A DNA stretch of 64,000 nt from Sphingomonas sp. BK580 (GCF_014194975.1 NZ_JACIAY010000008.1:154550-218549), one strand, 5' to 3'. Positions 36,564 to 46,138 are shown, counted from the stretch's first letter. Numbers and translations are program-made. The notes: generated from the sequence alone by a model not told the origin.

Positions 36564-36578
36564 AATTGTCTAACAATT
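36564..36578. promoter_or_regulatory. palindromic operator, likely GntR/FadR-type
   Basis: AATTGTCTAACAATT is a perfect 6-3-6 palindrome, strikingly AT-rich for this genome, 56 bases upstream of the GntR start codon. The TGT-N3-ACA core fits the FadR-subfamily consensus (GT/AC half-sites). It probably binds the adjacent regulator. Confidence 0.65.
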
Positions 36579-36670
36579 TCTATCGGCGGCGCGATGGGGA
36601 TGCGCGCGCGCCGCGCGTTCGCCCGCTCGTCCGAGAGAGCGGGGCATCACCGATGCCGCTCAGCGTCGAC

Positions 36671-36801
36671 CGTCATCCCGGCAGCGTCGACGCCGCCCCG
36701 GCGCTTGCCGAGGAGAGGCGTGAACCGGGATTCATCGCAGCGTAATCCCTCGACGTTGCCTGCGCGCGATCATCGATCCCGGCGCACGCCCGCGATGACG
36801 G
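36671..36801. repeat. R2-like palindromic repeat in the GntR-mnmA gap
   Basis: CGTCATCCCGGC at the left and CGATCCCGGCGCACGCCCGC followed by GATGACGG at the right are the R2 outer motifs; the centre contains CGCCCCGGCGCTTGCCGAGG. The 331-bp gap 36509-36839 otherwise holds only the AATTGTCTAACAATT operator near the GntR gene; no gene is seen in it. Confidence 0.55.
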
Positions 36802-36839
36802 CCTTCCCGCAACGACTCCCGGAGCAGAGGATCGACCGT

Positions 36840-37937
36840 TCAGGCCGCCGCGCGCGCGGCCTCGGTCTCGGCGATCCAGCCACCGCCCAGCACGCGGTCA
36901 CCGTCGTACAGCACCGCCGCCTGGCCCGGCGCGACGCCATATTCGGGTGAGTCGAACAGCAGGCGTTCGCCCACGAGCCGCGCCGGCACCGGCTTGGCCA
37001 TCGAGCGCACCTTGGCGGTGAGCGCACCGCCGAGCGGACCCAGCACGTTCATGCGTTCGAGCCGCGCCGCCGCGACCGCGAGCGCCGCGCGCGGGCCGAC
37101 CACGACCCGCTGCGACGCGGGCTCCAGCCGCACGACGTAGAGCGGCTCGGCGCTGCCGCCGATCTCGAGCCCGCGGCGCTGGCCGACCGTGTAATGAACC
37201 AGCCCGCGATGCTCGCCCAGCTTGCGCCCGGCGAGGTCGACGATGTCGCCGCCGGTCGCCGCCGCGGGGCGCAGCGTCTTGACCAGGCCGGCATAGTCGC
37301 CGTCGGGGACGAAGCAGATGTCCTGGCTGTCGGGCTTGTCGGCGACGAGCAGCCCCATCTCGGCGGCGATCGCGCGCACCCGCTGCTTGGGCAGGCCGCC
37401 GAGCGGGAAGCGCAGGTAGTCGAGCTGCGCCCGGGTCGTGGCGAAGAGGAAATAGCTCTGATCGCGCGCCGGGTCGGCGCCGCGGTGCAGCTCGGCGCCC
37501 GCCGCGCCGGCGACGCGGCGAACATAGTGACCGGTGGCGAGGCAGTCGGCCCCGAGATCGCGCGCGAGCGCGAGCAGGTCGGTGAACTTCGGCCCCATGT
37601 TGCACTGGACGCACGGGATCGGCGTGCGGCCGGCGAGATAATCGTCGGCGAACTGGTCGATCACGCCGGCGCGAAAGCTGCTCTCATGATCGAACACGTA
37701 GTGCGCGATGCCGAGCCGGTCGGCGACCGCGCGCGCGTCGCGGATGTCGCGACCGGCGCAGCAGGCGCCCGCCCGCTTGGTCGCCTCGCCGTGGTCGTAG
37801 AGCTGGAGCGTCACGCCGATCACCTCGGCACCGCTGCGTGCGGCGAGCGCCGCGACGACCGAGCTGTCGACCCCGCCCGACATCGCGACGACGATGCGCC
37901 GCGCGCCGGGCGCGAGCTGGAAATCCACGCTGTCCAT
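36840..37937 (-). CDS. mnmA: tRNA-specific 2-thiouridylase
   Basis: 365 aa. Thiolates U34 of tRNA-Lys, -Glu and -Gln. The PP-loop [16 protein letters not shown] is at residues ~16-31, the catalytic Cys is in [14 protein letters not shown], and the second in [30 protein letters not shown] marks the central domain, and the C-terminal beta-barrel ends in [13 protein letters not shown]. Complete and of normal length. Confidence 0.95.
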   Translation of the reverse strand: MDSVDFQLAPGARRIVVAMSGGVDSSVVAALAARSGAEVIGVTLQLYDHGEATKRAGACCAGRDIRDARAVADRLGIAHYVFDHESSFRAGVIDQFADDYLAGRTPIPCVQCNMGPKFTDLLALARDLGADCLATGHYVRRVAGAAGAELHRGADPARDQSYFLFATTRAQLDYLRFPLGGLPKQRVRAIAAEMGLLVADKPDSQDICFVPDGDYAGLVKTLRPAAATGGDIVDLAGRKLGEHRGLVHYTVGQRRGLEIGGSAEPLYVVRLEPASQRVVVGPRAALAVAAARLERMNVLGPLGGALTAKVRSMAKPVPARLVGERLLFDSPEYGVAPGQAAVLYDGDRVLGGGWIAETEAARAAA

Positions 37938-38045
37938 GATGTGCCGGTGGATACTCCGTTCGGGCGCGGCGCGTAAACCGAAATGAACGAAGCGTTGCGG
38001 CGCACTTTACGCGCCCTTCAGACCATCGCGGCTACAGCGGCCAGC

Positions 38046-38228
38046 ATGTCACTCGAACCCACTCAGAACGACCCGCCGCTGCTCACCGCGCTGCGCCAGC
38101 GCCAGCTCGCGTCGCGCACCGCCCAGGTCGCGCGCGCGCTCGACACGGCGCAGGGCGAGCGCGGCGTGAGCGGCACCTTCAACGCTACCGCCGCGGCCGT
38201 TCTGAGTGACTGGAGCAGACGTGAATAG
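38046..38228 (+). CDS. small hypothetical protein
   Basis: 60 aa from the ATG at 38046 (MSLEPTQNDP); an in-frame ATG at 37983 would add 21 residues. No domain recognised; Ala/Arg/Gln-rich with a helical RQRQLASRTAQVARAL stretch. It lies between divergent mnmA and sciP. Coding status is uncertain because the ribosome binding site is weak. Confidence 0.4.
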   Translation: MSLEPTQNDPPLLTALRQRQLASRTAQVARALDTAQGERGVSGTFNATAAAVLSDWSRRE

Positions 38229-38337
38229 CTCGTTTACCGGTCCACTTTAGGACCCGTTCAACCAGCGTCCGTTACGGAAGAGACACAACAAGGGTCCAAC
38301 GTGGCGAGGGGGAATACCCCCGGAACCGAGGTAAGGA

Positions 38338-38637
38338 ATGATCGAGAACCAGAAAATCCGTCCGGCCAAGGTGATCGGCCCGCTCGGCGAGCCGCTCACG
38401 CTTGATTCGCTGCCGCCGGCGGACACCACCCGCTGGGTGGTGCGGCGCAAGGCCGAGGTCGTGGCTGCGGTCAACGGGGGGCTGCTGACCGTCGATGAGG
38501 TGTGCCAGCGCTACGGCCTGACGGTGGAGGAGTTCGCCGGCTGGCAGCGCGCGATCGATCGCTCGGGCATGCCGGGGCTCCGCGTGACGCGGATCCAGCA
38601 CTATAAGACGCTTTACGAACGGCAGCAGAACTTCTAA
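38338..38637 (+). CDS. sciP: CtrA inhibitor SciP (DUF1153)
   Basis: 99 aa. Helix-turn-helix protein that in Caulobacter binds CtrA and blocks its activation of cell-cycle promoters. The family sequence is clear: KVIGPLGEPLTLDSLPP, TRWVVRRKAEVVAAVNGGLL, and a helix-turn-helix VDEVCQRYGLTVEEFAGWQ, ending QHYKTLYERQ. AAGG precedes the ATG. The preceding 109 bp contains no clear promoter that I can assign. Confidence 0.95.
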   Translation: MIENQKIRPAKVIGPLGEPLTLDSLPPADTTRWVVRRKAEVVAAVNGGLLTVDEVCQRYGLTVEEFAGWQRAIDRSGMPGLRVTRIQHYKTLYERQQNF

Positions 38638-38746
38638 CGCGGGCGTCCCATTTTCAGAATTACGGGGCCGGAACAATGCGCCGGCCTCGTGAGTATTCCC
38701 CGGCAGAGCCCGTCACCGTGTGGGCGTATCGCAGGGGAGTAACATC

Positions 38747-39004
38747 ATGGGTATCATCATCTGGCTCGTCATCGGCGGTGTCATCGGCTGGCTCGCCAGC
38801 ATCATCATGCGCACCGACGCGCAGCAGGGCATCTTCCTGAACATCGTGGTCGGCGTGGTCGGTGCGTTCCTCGGCGGCCTGCTGTTCACCGGCGGCTCGA
38901 TCAACAACGCGCCGCTGACGATCTACTCGTTCCTGGTCTCGCTGGTCGGCGCGATCGTGCTGCTCGCGATCGTCAACCTGGTCCGTCGCGGCCGGGTGCG
39001 CTGA
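38747..39004 (+). CDS. GlsB/YeaQ/YmgE family membrane protein
   Basis: 85 aa, three hydrophobic segments: IIIWLVIGGVIGWLASIIM, NIVVGVVGAFLGGLLFTGG, and FLVSLVGAIVLLAIVNLV. The TDAQQG loop after the first segment is a family hallmark. These small stress-associated inner-membrane proteins lack a known biochemical role. GGGGAG lies 8 bases before the ATG at 38747. A strong terminator follows. Confidence 0.9.
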   Translation: MGIIIWLVIGGVIGWLASIIMRTDAQQGIFLNIVVGVVGAFLGGLLFTGGSINNAPLTIYSFLVSLVGAIVLLAIVNLVRRGRVR

Positions 39005-39057
39005 GCGCCTGAGCGCTGAGCCGGCGTCGCACCTGCGGCGCGCGCTGAGCTGATCGA

Positions 39058-39095
39058 GGCGGTCGCCCCTCGCGGGGCGGCCGCCTTTCTCGTTG
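39058..39095 (+). terminator. Rho-independent terminator
   Basis: GGCGGTCGCCCC, loop TCGC, GGGGCGGCCGCC: a 12-bp stem with one G-T pair, followed by TTTCTCGTT. It lies 54 bases after the GlsB/YeaQ gene and should end its transcript. Confidence 0.85.
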
Positions 39096-39108
39096 TCGGG
39101 CGAACAAG

Positions 39109-39128
39109 GTCCTCCCCGTGCCGGGGAG
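39109..39128. repeat. R1 repeat fragment
   Basis: Only the outer hairpin remains (TCCTCCCCGTGCCGGGGAGA). It lies between the terminator and the convergent SIMPL gene. Confidence 0.45.
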
Positions 39129-39168
39129 ATCGTATGGCGCCGGCCGGGTCAGCCCTTTTACCCACCCC

Positions 39169-39897
39169 TCACTTCAGCAGGAAGCGCACGTTGAGCGTCG
39201 CGCTCAGCTCGCTCTCGCCCGGTAGCACCGCGCTGTCGGCGGCCGCGGGCGCGGCCGCCATGCGCATCTGCGCGAACGGGCGCGGCGGCTCACCCTCGCT
39301 CTCGCCGGCCTCGCCGATCGACACGATCCGCGCCACGGTCAGCCCCGCCGCCTTGGCGTAGAGCGTCGCCCGCGCCCGCGCGCGCGCCACCGCGTCGGCG
39401 CGCGCCTCGTCGAGCGCGCCCGCGGCATCGGCGAGCGACAGCGTCGGCCCGTCGATCTGGTTGGCACCGGCGCGCACCAGCGCGTCGAGCACCGGCCCCG
39501 CCTTGGCGACGTCGCGGAAGCGCACCGTCACCGCGTTGCTCGCCTGATAGCCGGTGACAGCGGGCGGCTGGTTCTCGGCGTAGCGATACTGCGGCGCGAG
39601 CGCGACGCGGCTGGTGGCGATGTCGCGCGGCGCGACCCCGGCCTTCGTGAGCGCGGCCACCACGGCGGCCATGCGGTCCGCGTTCTGCTGCATCGCGGTC
39701 GCGGCGACCGCGTCCTGCGTCACCACGCCCGCGCGCACGGTGGCGAGATCGGGCACGCGCGATACCTTGCCCACCGCGGTGACGTCGAGGATCGTGCCCT
39801 CGGGCACCACCGTGGCCATCGGCAGCGGCGTCTGCGCCATCGTCGATCCGGGTAAGGCGACGAGTGCCAGCGCCATGCCCACCGATGCCCGTTTCAT
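39169..39897 (-). CDS. SIMPL domain (DUF541) periplasmic protein
   Basis: 242 aa. A signal peptide (MKRASVGMALALVALPGSTMA) precedes a SIMPL domain: LDVTAVGKVSRVPDLATVRAG, the YRYAENQPP segment, GYQASNAVTVRFRDV, and VARARARATLYAKAAGL near the end. Family members are periplasmic or outer-membrane-associated and linked to oxidative stress; biochemical function unknown. GGGAGA precedes the ATG at 39897. Divergent from the RND operon across a 169-bp AT-richer gap. Confidence 0.9.
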   Translation of the reverse strand: MKRASVGMALALVALPGSTMAQTPLPMATVVPEGTILDVTAVGKVSRVPDLATVRAGVVTQDAVAATAMQQNADRMAAVVAALTKAGVAPRDIATSRVALAPQYRYAENQPPAVTGYQASNAVTVRFRDVAKAGPVLDALVRAGANQIDGPTLSLADAAGALDEARADAVARARARATLYAKAAGLTVARIVSIGEAGESEGEPPRPFAQMRMAAAPAAADSAVLPGESELSATLNVRFLLK

Positions 39898-40066
39898 CGC
39901 TTCGATCTCCCGTCGTTCAACAACTTGCGCTGTGTTGGACCGCGATGAAACGCAAGCTGAACGCGATAACCTACGTTGTCGCTTGCACAAAATGTCGCGC
40001 TCGGGCAGCGCCGGACTTGTACGCGGTGATGTATGCGGGTAATACACGCCGGCCGGAGGGGGATGG

Positions 40067-41236
40067 ATGACGTACGAGGCTGGTACTCTGCAGGGCGAGC
40101 AGCTGATGATAGAGGACGGCACGCCGCGGCGTCGGCGTCGCTGGATCCTGATCGCGGGCATCGCGCTGCTCGTCGCCGCGCTCGCCGGCTATTTCCTCAC
40201 CCGCCACAAGGACGCGCCGCACGCCGCGCCGGCCGACCAGGCGCCCACCGTCACCGTGCTGGTGCCCGGCGCGGCGGCGGTGGCGCGCCAGGTCAGCGCG
40301 ACCGGCTCGCTCGCCGCCAAGCGTGAGATGCCGGTCGGCGTCGCGGGCGAGGGCGGTATGGTCAGCCGCGTGCTGGTCGAGCCGGGCCAGTGGGTCCGCG
40401 CCGGCCAGGTGCTCGCTACCATCGATCGGTCGGTGCAGGTGCAGACCGCCGAGTCGCTCGCCTCGCAGATCGCGGTGGCGCGCTCCGACCTGGTGCTGGC
40501 CCAGGCCGAGCTGGAACGCGCCCAGAGCCTGGTCGACCGCGGCTTCATCTCCAAGGCGGACGTGCAGCGCCGCATCGCCACCCGCGACGCCGCGGCGGCG
40601 CGGCTCAAGGTGGCGGGCGCGACCTATTCGGAGCAGCGCGCGCGCAACGCCCGGCTCGACATCCGCGCGCCCGCGGCGGGGCTGATCCTCACCCGCGGCG
40701 TCGAGCCGGGGCAGATCGTCAGCTCGGCCTCGGGCACGTTGTTCCGCATGGCGCGCGACGGCGAGATGGAGATGCGCGCGCAGCTCGCCGAGAACGACCT
40801 GCAGGGCGTTCGCGTCGGTTCGGCGGCGAAGGTGACGCCGGTCGGCGACACGCGCTCCTTCGCGGGACAGGTCTGGCAGATCGCGCCGGTGATCGACACG
40901 CAGACGCGCCAGGGCATCGCGCGCATCCAGCTCAGCTACGACCCGGCGCTGCGTCCCGGCGGCTTCGCCTCGGCGACGATCACCGCCGGGGCGGAGAGCG
41001 AGCCCTCGCTGCCGCAGTCCGCTTTGCTAAGCGACGACCGCGGCAATTACGTGTACATCGTCGACGCCGAGGATCGCGCGCAGCGTCGCGACGTGAAGCT
41101 CGGCACGGTGACCGAGGACCGGGTCGCGATCGCCAGCGGGCTCACGGGTGACGAGCGCGTGGTGCAGTCGGCGGGCGCGTTCCTCAACCCGGGCCAGAAG
41201 GTCAAGCCGGTGCGGGCGCGAGTCGCAGGCCAGTAG
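40067..41236 (+). CDS. RND efflux periplasmic adaptor (membrane fusion protein)
   Basis: 389 aa. A short cytoplasmic tail with an Arg run, one membrane anchor (WILIAGIALLVAALAGYFL), then lipoyl and hairpin domains: VAGEGGMVSRVLVEPGQWV, a coiled-coil hairpin (AVARSDLVLAQAELERAQSL), IRAPAAGLIL, and a beta-barrel plus membrane-proximal domain. It links an RND pump to an outer-membrane channel; no channel gene adjoins. GGAGGGGG precedes the ATG. Operon with the pump gene 15 bases downstream. Confidence 0.92.
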   Translation: MTYEAGTLQGEQLMIEDGTPRRRRRWILIAGIALLVAALAGYFLTRHKDAPHAAPADQAPTVTVLVPGAAAVARQVSATGSLAAKREMPVGVAGEGGMVSRVLVEPGQWVRAGQVLATIDRSVQVQTAESLASQIAVARSDLVLAQAELERAQSLVDRGFISKADVQRRIATRDAAAARLKVAGATYSEQRARNARLDIRAPAAGLILTRGVEPGQIVSSASGTLFRMARDGEMEMRAQLAENDLQGVRVGSAAKVTPVGDTRSFAGQVWQIAPVIDTQTRQGIARIQLSYDPALRPGGFASATITAGAESEPSLPQSALLSDDRGNYVYIVDAEDRAQRRDVKLGTVTEDRVAIASGLTGDERVVQSAGAFLNPGQKVKPVRARVAGQ

Positions 41237-41251
41237 AGCGGGATCAGATCC

Positions 41252-44200
41252 ATGGGCTTTCGCAACATCTCCGCCTGGTCGATCCGCAACCCGGTGCCGG
41301 CGATCGTCCTCTTCGTGATGCTGACGGTCGCGGGGATCGTCAGCTTCATCCGGATGGACATCAACGACTCGCCGGACATCGACTTCCCGGCGGTGATGAT
41401 CACCATCACCCAGCCCGGCGCCGCGCCGAGCGAGCTCGAGACGCAGGTGACCCAGCGGATCGAGGCCGCGGTGCGCACGCTGGAGGGCGTCGACGAGATC
41501 CAGTCGTTCGTGTCCGAGGGCAATTCGACGACGATGGTGCAGATGGCGATCGGCCAGTCGGTCGATCGCGCCGTCAACGAGGCGCGCGACGCGGTCACGC
41601 AGATCCGCGGCAACCTGCCCGAGGGGATCCTCGAGCCCCAGGTCAGCCGCGTGAAGATCAACGACAATGATCTCGGCAGCTACAGCGCGATCGCCACCGA
41701 CATGACGATCGAGCAGCTCAGCTGGTACATCGACAATACGGTGACCAAGGAGCTGCTCTCGGTCCCGGGCATGGGCGGCGTTGAGCGCAACGGCGGCGTC
41801 AGCCGCGAGATCCGCGTGATCCTCGATCCCGCGCGGCTGGCGGCGCAGGGGCTGACCGCGAGCCAGATCAACCAGCAGCTGCGCCAGGTGAACCTCGATG
41901 CGCCGGGCGGCCGCGCCGAGATCGCGGGCGCCGAACAGTCGGTCCGCGTGCTCGGCAACGCGCGCACCGCCTACGACCTCGGTCAGACGCAGATCAACGT
42001 CGGCGACGGCCGCACCATCCGGCTCGCCGACGTCGCCACGGTGCGCGACCTCTACGCCGAGCAGCGCTCCGCCGCGGCGGTCGACGGCAAGCCGGTGCTG
42101 AGCTTCGACTTCAAGCGCGCCAAGGGCTCGTCCGACGTGACCGTCTTCCGCGAGGGCAAGAAGAAGCTGGAGGAGCTCGAGAAGCGCAATCCCAAGGTCA
42201 AGTTCCGGCTCCGCGTCGACGGCTCGAAGTATCCGCTGGAGCAGTACAAGTCGGCGATCCACGCGATGCTGGAGGGCGCCATCCTCGCGGTCGTCGTCGT
42301 GTTCCTGTTCCTGCGCGACTGGCGCGCCACGGTGATCTCGGCGCTGGCGATCCCGCTCTCGGCGATCCCGACCTTCTGGTTCATGGAGCTGATGGGCTTC
42401 ACGCTCAACGAGATGACGATGCTCGCGCTGAGCCTGGTGGCGGGCGTGCTGGTCGACGACGCGATCGTCGAGATCGAGAACATCGTCCGCCACATGCGCA
42501 TGGGCAAGACGGCCTATCAGGCGGCGATCGACGCCGCCGACGAGATCGGTCTCGCGGTGCTGGCGACGACGATGGCGATCGTCGCGGTGTTCCTGCCGGT
42601 CGGCCTCATGCCGGGCATCTCGGGGCAGTTCTTCAAGAATTTCGGGCTCACCGTGGTGGTGGCGGTGCTGATGAGCCTCGCCGTGGCGCGGCTGATCACG
42701 CCGATGATCGCGGCCTATTTCCTGCGCGCCGGCGGCCATGTCGAGCACGGCGGCGGGCCGGTGATGAACTTCTACCAGCGCGTGCTCGCCTGGACCCTCG
42801 ACGAGGGCGGTGCGCCCGCGGCGCGCGCCAAGGGCGGGGTGCATCGCGCGCTCGGCTACTGGCGCGACCATCGCCTGTGGGTGGTGATGATGGGGGTGGG
42901 CGCGTTCCTGTTCACGCTCTTCCTGTTCACGCAGATCCCGATGTCGTTCCAGCCCGCGTCGGACCAGCCACGCAGCACGGTGACGATCACCATGCCGCCG
43001 GGCAGCACGCTGGAGACGACGCAGGGCGTGGTCGACCAGGTCTATGACCTGATCCGCAGGCAGCCCGAGGTGGAGAGCGTCTATACCCGCACGCTCGTTG
43101 GCTCGGGCCGCGTCACCGCGCAGCTGCGCGAGAAGCGCGACAAGACGTCGACCGAGTTCGAGCGCGGTCTGGCGCCGCAGCTCGCCAAGATCGCCGACGC
43201 GCGCGTTAACTTCCAGTCGCAGTTCGGCTTCGGCGACAACAACCGCGACATCTCGGTGACGCTCGGCGGCGACGATCCGGTCGTGCTGCGCCAGGCCGCG
43301 GACCGCGTCGTGCAGGACATGGCGAAGATGCCGGGGCTGATCGCGCCGCGCATCGCGGGTGACCTCAACCGGCCCGAGATCATCATCAAGCCGCGCTCCG
43401 ACCTCGCCGCCAACCTGGGGGTGACCACCGCGGCGCTGTCCAACGCGATCCGCATCGCGACGATCGGCGACATCGACCAGAACAGCGCGCGCTTCTCGCT
43501 CAGCGACCGGCAGATCCCGATCCGGGTCGCGCTCGAGCAGAGCTCGCGCTCGCGGCTGGCAACGATCCAGAACCTGCCGGTGCAGACGCAGAGTGGCGGC
43601 TCGGTGCCGCTCAGCCTCGTCGCCGACATCGGCTTCGGCTCGGGCCCGACGCGCATCCAGCGCATCAACCAGCAGCGCCAGCTCACCATCGGCGCCGATC
43701 TCCAGCCCGGCGTGGCGACCAGCGTCGCGCTGCCCAAGATCAAGCAGCTGCCCGCGATGAAGTCGCTGCCGGTGGGCGTGCAGGAGCTCAACGTCGGCCA
43801 GGCCAAGTGGCAGCTCGAGATGCTGATGAACTTCGTCACCGCCGTGGTGTCGGGCGTGTTCCTCGTCTTCTCGGTGCTGGTGCTGCTGTACCGCCGGCTG
43901 CTGCCGCCGCTGGTCAACATGGGCTCGCTGCTGTTGGCGCCGCTGGGCGGACTGCTCGCGCTGCTGATCTCGGGCGACGCGTTGTCGATGCCGGTGTTCA
44001 TCGGGCTGCTGATGCTGCTCGGCATCGTCGCCAAGAACTCGATCCTGCTGATCGACTTCGCGCTGGAGGAGATGGCCGCGGGCGTGGCGCCCTACGCGGC
44101 GATCGTCGACGCCGGCCGCAAGCGCGCGCAGCCGATCGTGATGACGACGGTGGCGATGGTGGCGGGCATGGTGCCCACCGCGCTGTCGCTGTCGGGCGAC

Positions 44201-44461
44201 GGGGCGTGGCGCGCGCCGATGGGAATCGTCGTGATCGGCGGGCTGACCGTCTCGACCATGCTGACGCTGCTGATCGTGCCGGCGGCCTTCTCGCTGGCGA
44301 TCGGGGTGGAGCGCCGCGTCGGGCCGTGGCTCGGCCGCCGCCTGCTCACCTATCGCCCCGGCGACGAGGGCACGCTGATCGAGCATGCGCCGCACCCGGC
44401 GATACCGGCGCCGCCGGGGCGGATCGGCTTCCACGAGGACGGCACCAGCCCGGCGGAGTGA
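41252..44461 (+). CDS. RND efflux pump transporter (AcrB/MexB superfamily, HAE1-like)
   Basis: 1069 aa. Proton-driven inner-membrane pump with 12 membrane helices and two large periplasmic loops. TM1 is NPVPAIVLFVMLTVAGIV; the TM4 proton-relay Asp pair is in VAGVLVDDAIVEIENIV; TM10 includes GIVAKNSILLIDFALEEM with the conserved Lys. Substrates cannot be inferred. The C-terminal tail is hydrophilic. The gene is followed by two R2 palindromes. Confidence 0.93.
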   Translation: MGFRNISAWSIRNPVPAIVLFVMLTVAGIVSFIRMDINDSPDIDFPAVMITITQPGAAPSELETQVTQRIEAAVRTLEGVDEIQSFVSEGNSTTMVQMAIGQSVDRAVNEARDAVTQIRGNLPEGILEPQVSRVKINDNDLGSYSAIATDMTIEQLSWYIDNTVTKELLSVPGMGGVERNGGVSREIRVILDPARLAAQGLTASQINQQLRQVNLDAPGGRAEIAGAEQSVRVLGNARTAYDLGQTQINVGDGRTIRLADVATVRDLYAEQRSAAAVDGKPVLSFDFKRAKGSSDVTVFREGKKKLEELEKRNPKVKFRLRVDGSKYPLEQYKSAIHAMLEGAILAVVVVFLFLRDWRATVISALAIPLSAIPTFWFMELMGFTLNEMTMLALSLVAGVLVDDAIVEIENIVRHMRMGKTAYQAAIDAADEIGLAVLATTMAIVAVFLPVGLMPGISGQFFKNFGLTVVVAVLMSLAVARLITPMIAAYFLRAGGHVEHGGGPVMNFYQRVLAWTLDEGGAPAARAKGGVHRALGYWRDHRLWVVMMGVGAFLFTLFLFTQIPMSFQPASDQPRSTVTITMPPGSTLETTQGVVDQVYDLIRRQPEVESVYTRTLVGSGRVTAQLREKRDKTSTEFERGLAPQLAKIADARVNFQSQFGFGDNNRDISVTLGGDDPVVLRQAADRVVQDMAKMPGLIAPRIAGDLNRPEIIIKPRSDLAANLGVTTAALSNAIRIATIGDIDQNSARFSLSDRQIPIRVALEQSSRSRLATIQNLPVQTQSGGSVPLSLVADIGFGSGPTRIQRINQQRQLTIGADLQPGVATSVALPKIKQLPAMKSLPVGVQELNVGQAKWQLEMLMNFVTAVVSGVFLVFSVLVLLYRRLLPPLVNMGSLLLAPLGGLLALLISGDALSMPVFIGLLMLLGIVAKNSILLIDFALEEMAAGVAPYAAIVDAGRKRAQPIVMTTVAMVAGMVPTALSLSGDGAWRAPMGIVVIGGLTVSTMLTLLIVPAAFSLAIGVERRVGPWLGRRLLTYRPGDEGTLIEHAPHPAIPAPPGRIGFHEDGTSPAE

Positions 44462-44496
44462 GGGGAGCGGAAGGCCGATCGCGATCCGTGGATCCC

Positions 44497-44588
44497 CGTT
44501 CCCCGGCGAAGGCCGGGGTCCAGTCGGGGAACGTTGGTGAGACCCACGACGGCCTTCCCATCTGGGCCCCGGCCTTCGCCGGGGAACG
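44497..44588. repeat. R2 palindromic repeat, copy 1 after the RND gene
   Basis: CGTTCCCCGGCGAAGGCCGG at the left end is the exact reverse complement of CCGGCCTTCGCCGGGGAACG at the right, a 20-bp perfect outer stem extending into GGTCCAG/CTGGGCC. The second copy follows within 75 bases. Between them the gap 44462-44810 holds no gene. Confidence 0.88.
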
Positions 44589-44661
44589 AGAGGCACGGAT
44601 CGAGCGGGGCGTCGGATCGGGTTGCCGGTGCGAAGGCGGCGTGAGCCGAGATCCCGTCCGC

Positions 44662-44755
44662 TTTCCACGCCGGCGTACGCCGACGTCCAGTCAGGTGACG
44701 TCCGTGCTCTCACGACGACCTTCCCGCCTGGGCCCCGGCGCACGCCGGGGTGGGA
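44662..44755. repeat. R2 palindromic repeat, degenerate copy 2
   Basis: CCACGCCGGCGTACGCCGAC with GTCCAG on the left and CTGGGCCCCGGCGCACGCCG on the right keep the R2 layout with several mismatches. It contains a GTGACGTCC tract shared with the copy at 46139. Confidence 0.65.
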
Positions 44756-44810
44756 GTGACGTGAGGCGAGGAGCGCTCCGCCGGGGCGTCATCGCGAGGA
44801 AGGCGTCAGC

Positions 44811-46121
44811 GTGCCCCTCATCGCGAACGACCTTGAACATTCACGCCGGTCACGGATTGTCCCGCTGATGCCAGCGCTCGCCCGATCCACCGCGCCGCCG
44901 CCCGCCCTGGTGCGGATGCGGCTGGTCGCGACCGGGCTGCTCGTCCTGATGGCGGGCGTCTTCCTCGCCTCGCGCGCGCTCGAGCCGCGGCACGCCGCCT
45001 GGGGCTTCGTCCGCGCCTTCGCCGAGGCGGCGATGGTGGGTGGACTCGCCGACTGGTTCGCGGTGACCGCGCTGTTCCGCCACCCGCTCGCACTGCCGAT
45101 CCCGCACACCGCGATCATCCCGCGCAACAAGGACCGGATCGGCGACCAGCTCGCCCAGTTCCTGCGCGAATATTTCCTCGTGCCCGCGGTCGTGGCGCGA
45201 CGGATGGGGCGGGTCGACGTGGCCGGAGCGGCGGGGCGCTGGCTCGCCAACCCGCCGGGCGAGGGGAGCCGGCTCACGCGCGGCGTGTCGCGCCTGTCGG
45301 TCGAGGTGCTCCAGTCGCTCGACCAGGAGCGGCTCGGCGGCATGGTGCGCGCGATGCTGGTGGCGCGCGTACGCGAGGCGCGGCTGGCACCGATGCTCGG
45401 CCGCGCGCTCGCCGCCGCGTTGGCGGAGGGGCGTCACCTCGCGGTGATCGACAACCTGATCCTCTGGGCGCGCGACGCGCTGGCCAGCAACGAGCACCTC
45501 GTCCGCGCGATGGTCCACGACCGCGCCGGCTCGATCCTGCGCTGGACCGGGCTCGACGAGACGCTCGCGAACAAGATCATCGACGGGCTCGACAAGATGG
45601 TCGCGGAGATGGCGGAGAACCGCGAGCACCCGCTCCGGCTCAAGGCCGAGGAGGGGCTGGCACAGCTCGCCGAGCGGCTCCAGCACGATCCGGCGATGCA
45701 CGCGCGGGTCGAGACACTCAAGCTCGAGCTGCTTGAGAATCCCGCGATGCAGGACTGGATCAACGGCCTGTGGGAGCAGGCGCGCGCCGCGATGCTGCGT
45801 GCCGCGCGCGATCCCGAGGCGATCCTGCGCGGCGGGCTGGGCGACGCGCTGCGCCAGCTCGGCGCGACGCTGCGCGACGAGCCGCGGCTGGGGCGGACGA
45901 TCAACCGCTTCGTGCGCCGCGCCGCCGTGGGGGCGGCCGCGGACTATGGCGACTCAATCGTGCGGCTTGTGTCGGAGACGGTGCGCGGCTGGGACTCGCG
46001 CACGATCACCGCGCGACTGGAACATGCGGTGGGCAAGGATCTCCAGTTCATCCGCGTCAACGGCACGCTGGTGGGCGGTCTGGTCGGGGTGCTGATCCAC
46101 GCGGTCGACGTGGTGTTGTGA
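44811..46121 (+). CDS. DUF445 family inner-membrane protein
   Basis: 436 aa. DUF445 proteins have an N-terminal hydrophobic region (RLVATGLLVLMAGVFLASRA) and a second near WGFVRAFAEAAMVGGLADWFAVTALFR, the GGLADWFAVTALF box being the family hallmark, then PHTAIIPRNKDRIG and a long helical soluble region, closing with a C-terminal membrane segment (INGTLVGGLVGVLIHAV). Function unknown. The GTG at 44811 has AGGAAGG upstream; ATG 44868 is an alternative start. Confidence 0.85.
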   Translation: MPLIANDLEHSRRSRIVPLMPALARSTAPPPALVRMRLVATGLLVLMAGVFLASRALEPRHAAWGFVRAFAEAAMVGGLADWFAVTALFRHPLALPIPHTAIIPRNKDRIGDQLAQFLREYFLVPAVVARRMGRVDVAGAAGRWLANPPGEGSRLTRGVSRLSVEVLQSLDQERLGGMVRAMLVARVREARLAPMLGRALAAALAEGRHLAVIDNLILWARDALASNEHLVRAMVHDRAGSILRWTGLDETLANKIIDGLDKMVAEMAENREHPLRLKAEEGLAQLAERLQHDPAMHARVETLKLELLENPAMQDWINGLWEQARAAMLRAARDPEAILRGGLGDALRQLGATLRDEPRLGRTINRFVRRAAVGAAADYGDSIVRLVSETVRGWDSRTITARLEHAVGKDLQFIRVNGTLVGGLVGVLIHAVDVVL

Positions 46122-46138
46122 AGGCGAAGAAGGGGCGC

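Noticed and set aside
38669..38690. GGAAC motif upstream of the GlsB/YeaQ gene as an EcfG promoter
   Set aside because: GGAAC is part of a GGCCGG...CCGGCC hairpin and no CGTT-like -10 occurs at 16-18 bases; this gene family is often stress-controlled, but the site is not convincing.
41027..44743. 1238-codon minus-strand open frame opposite the RND pump
   Set aside because: Purely a GC-driven shadow of the AcrB-like gene: extreme His/Arg/Asp repeats, no start signal, no recognisable domain, and the sense strand has full family motifs.
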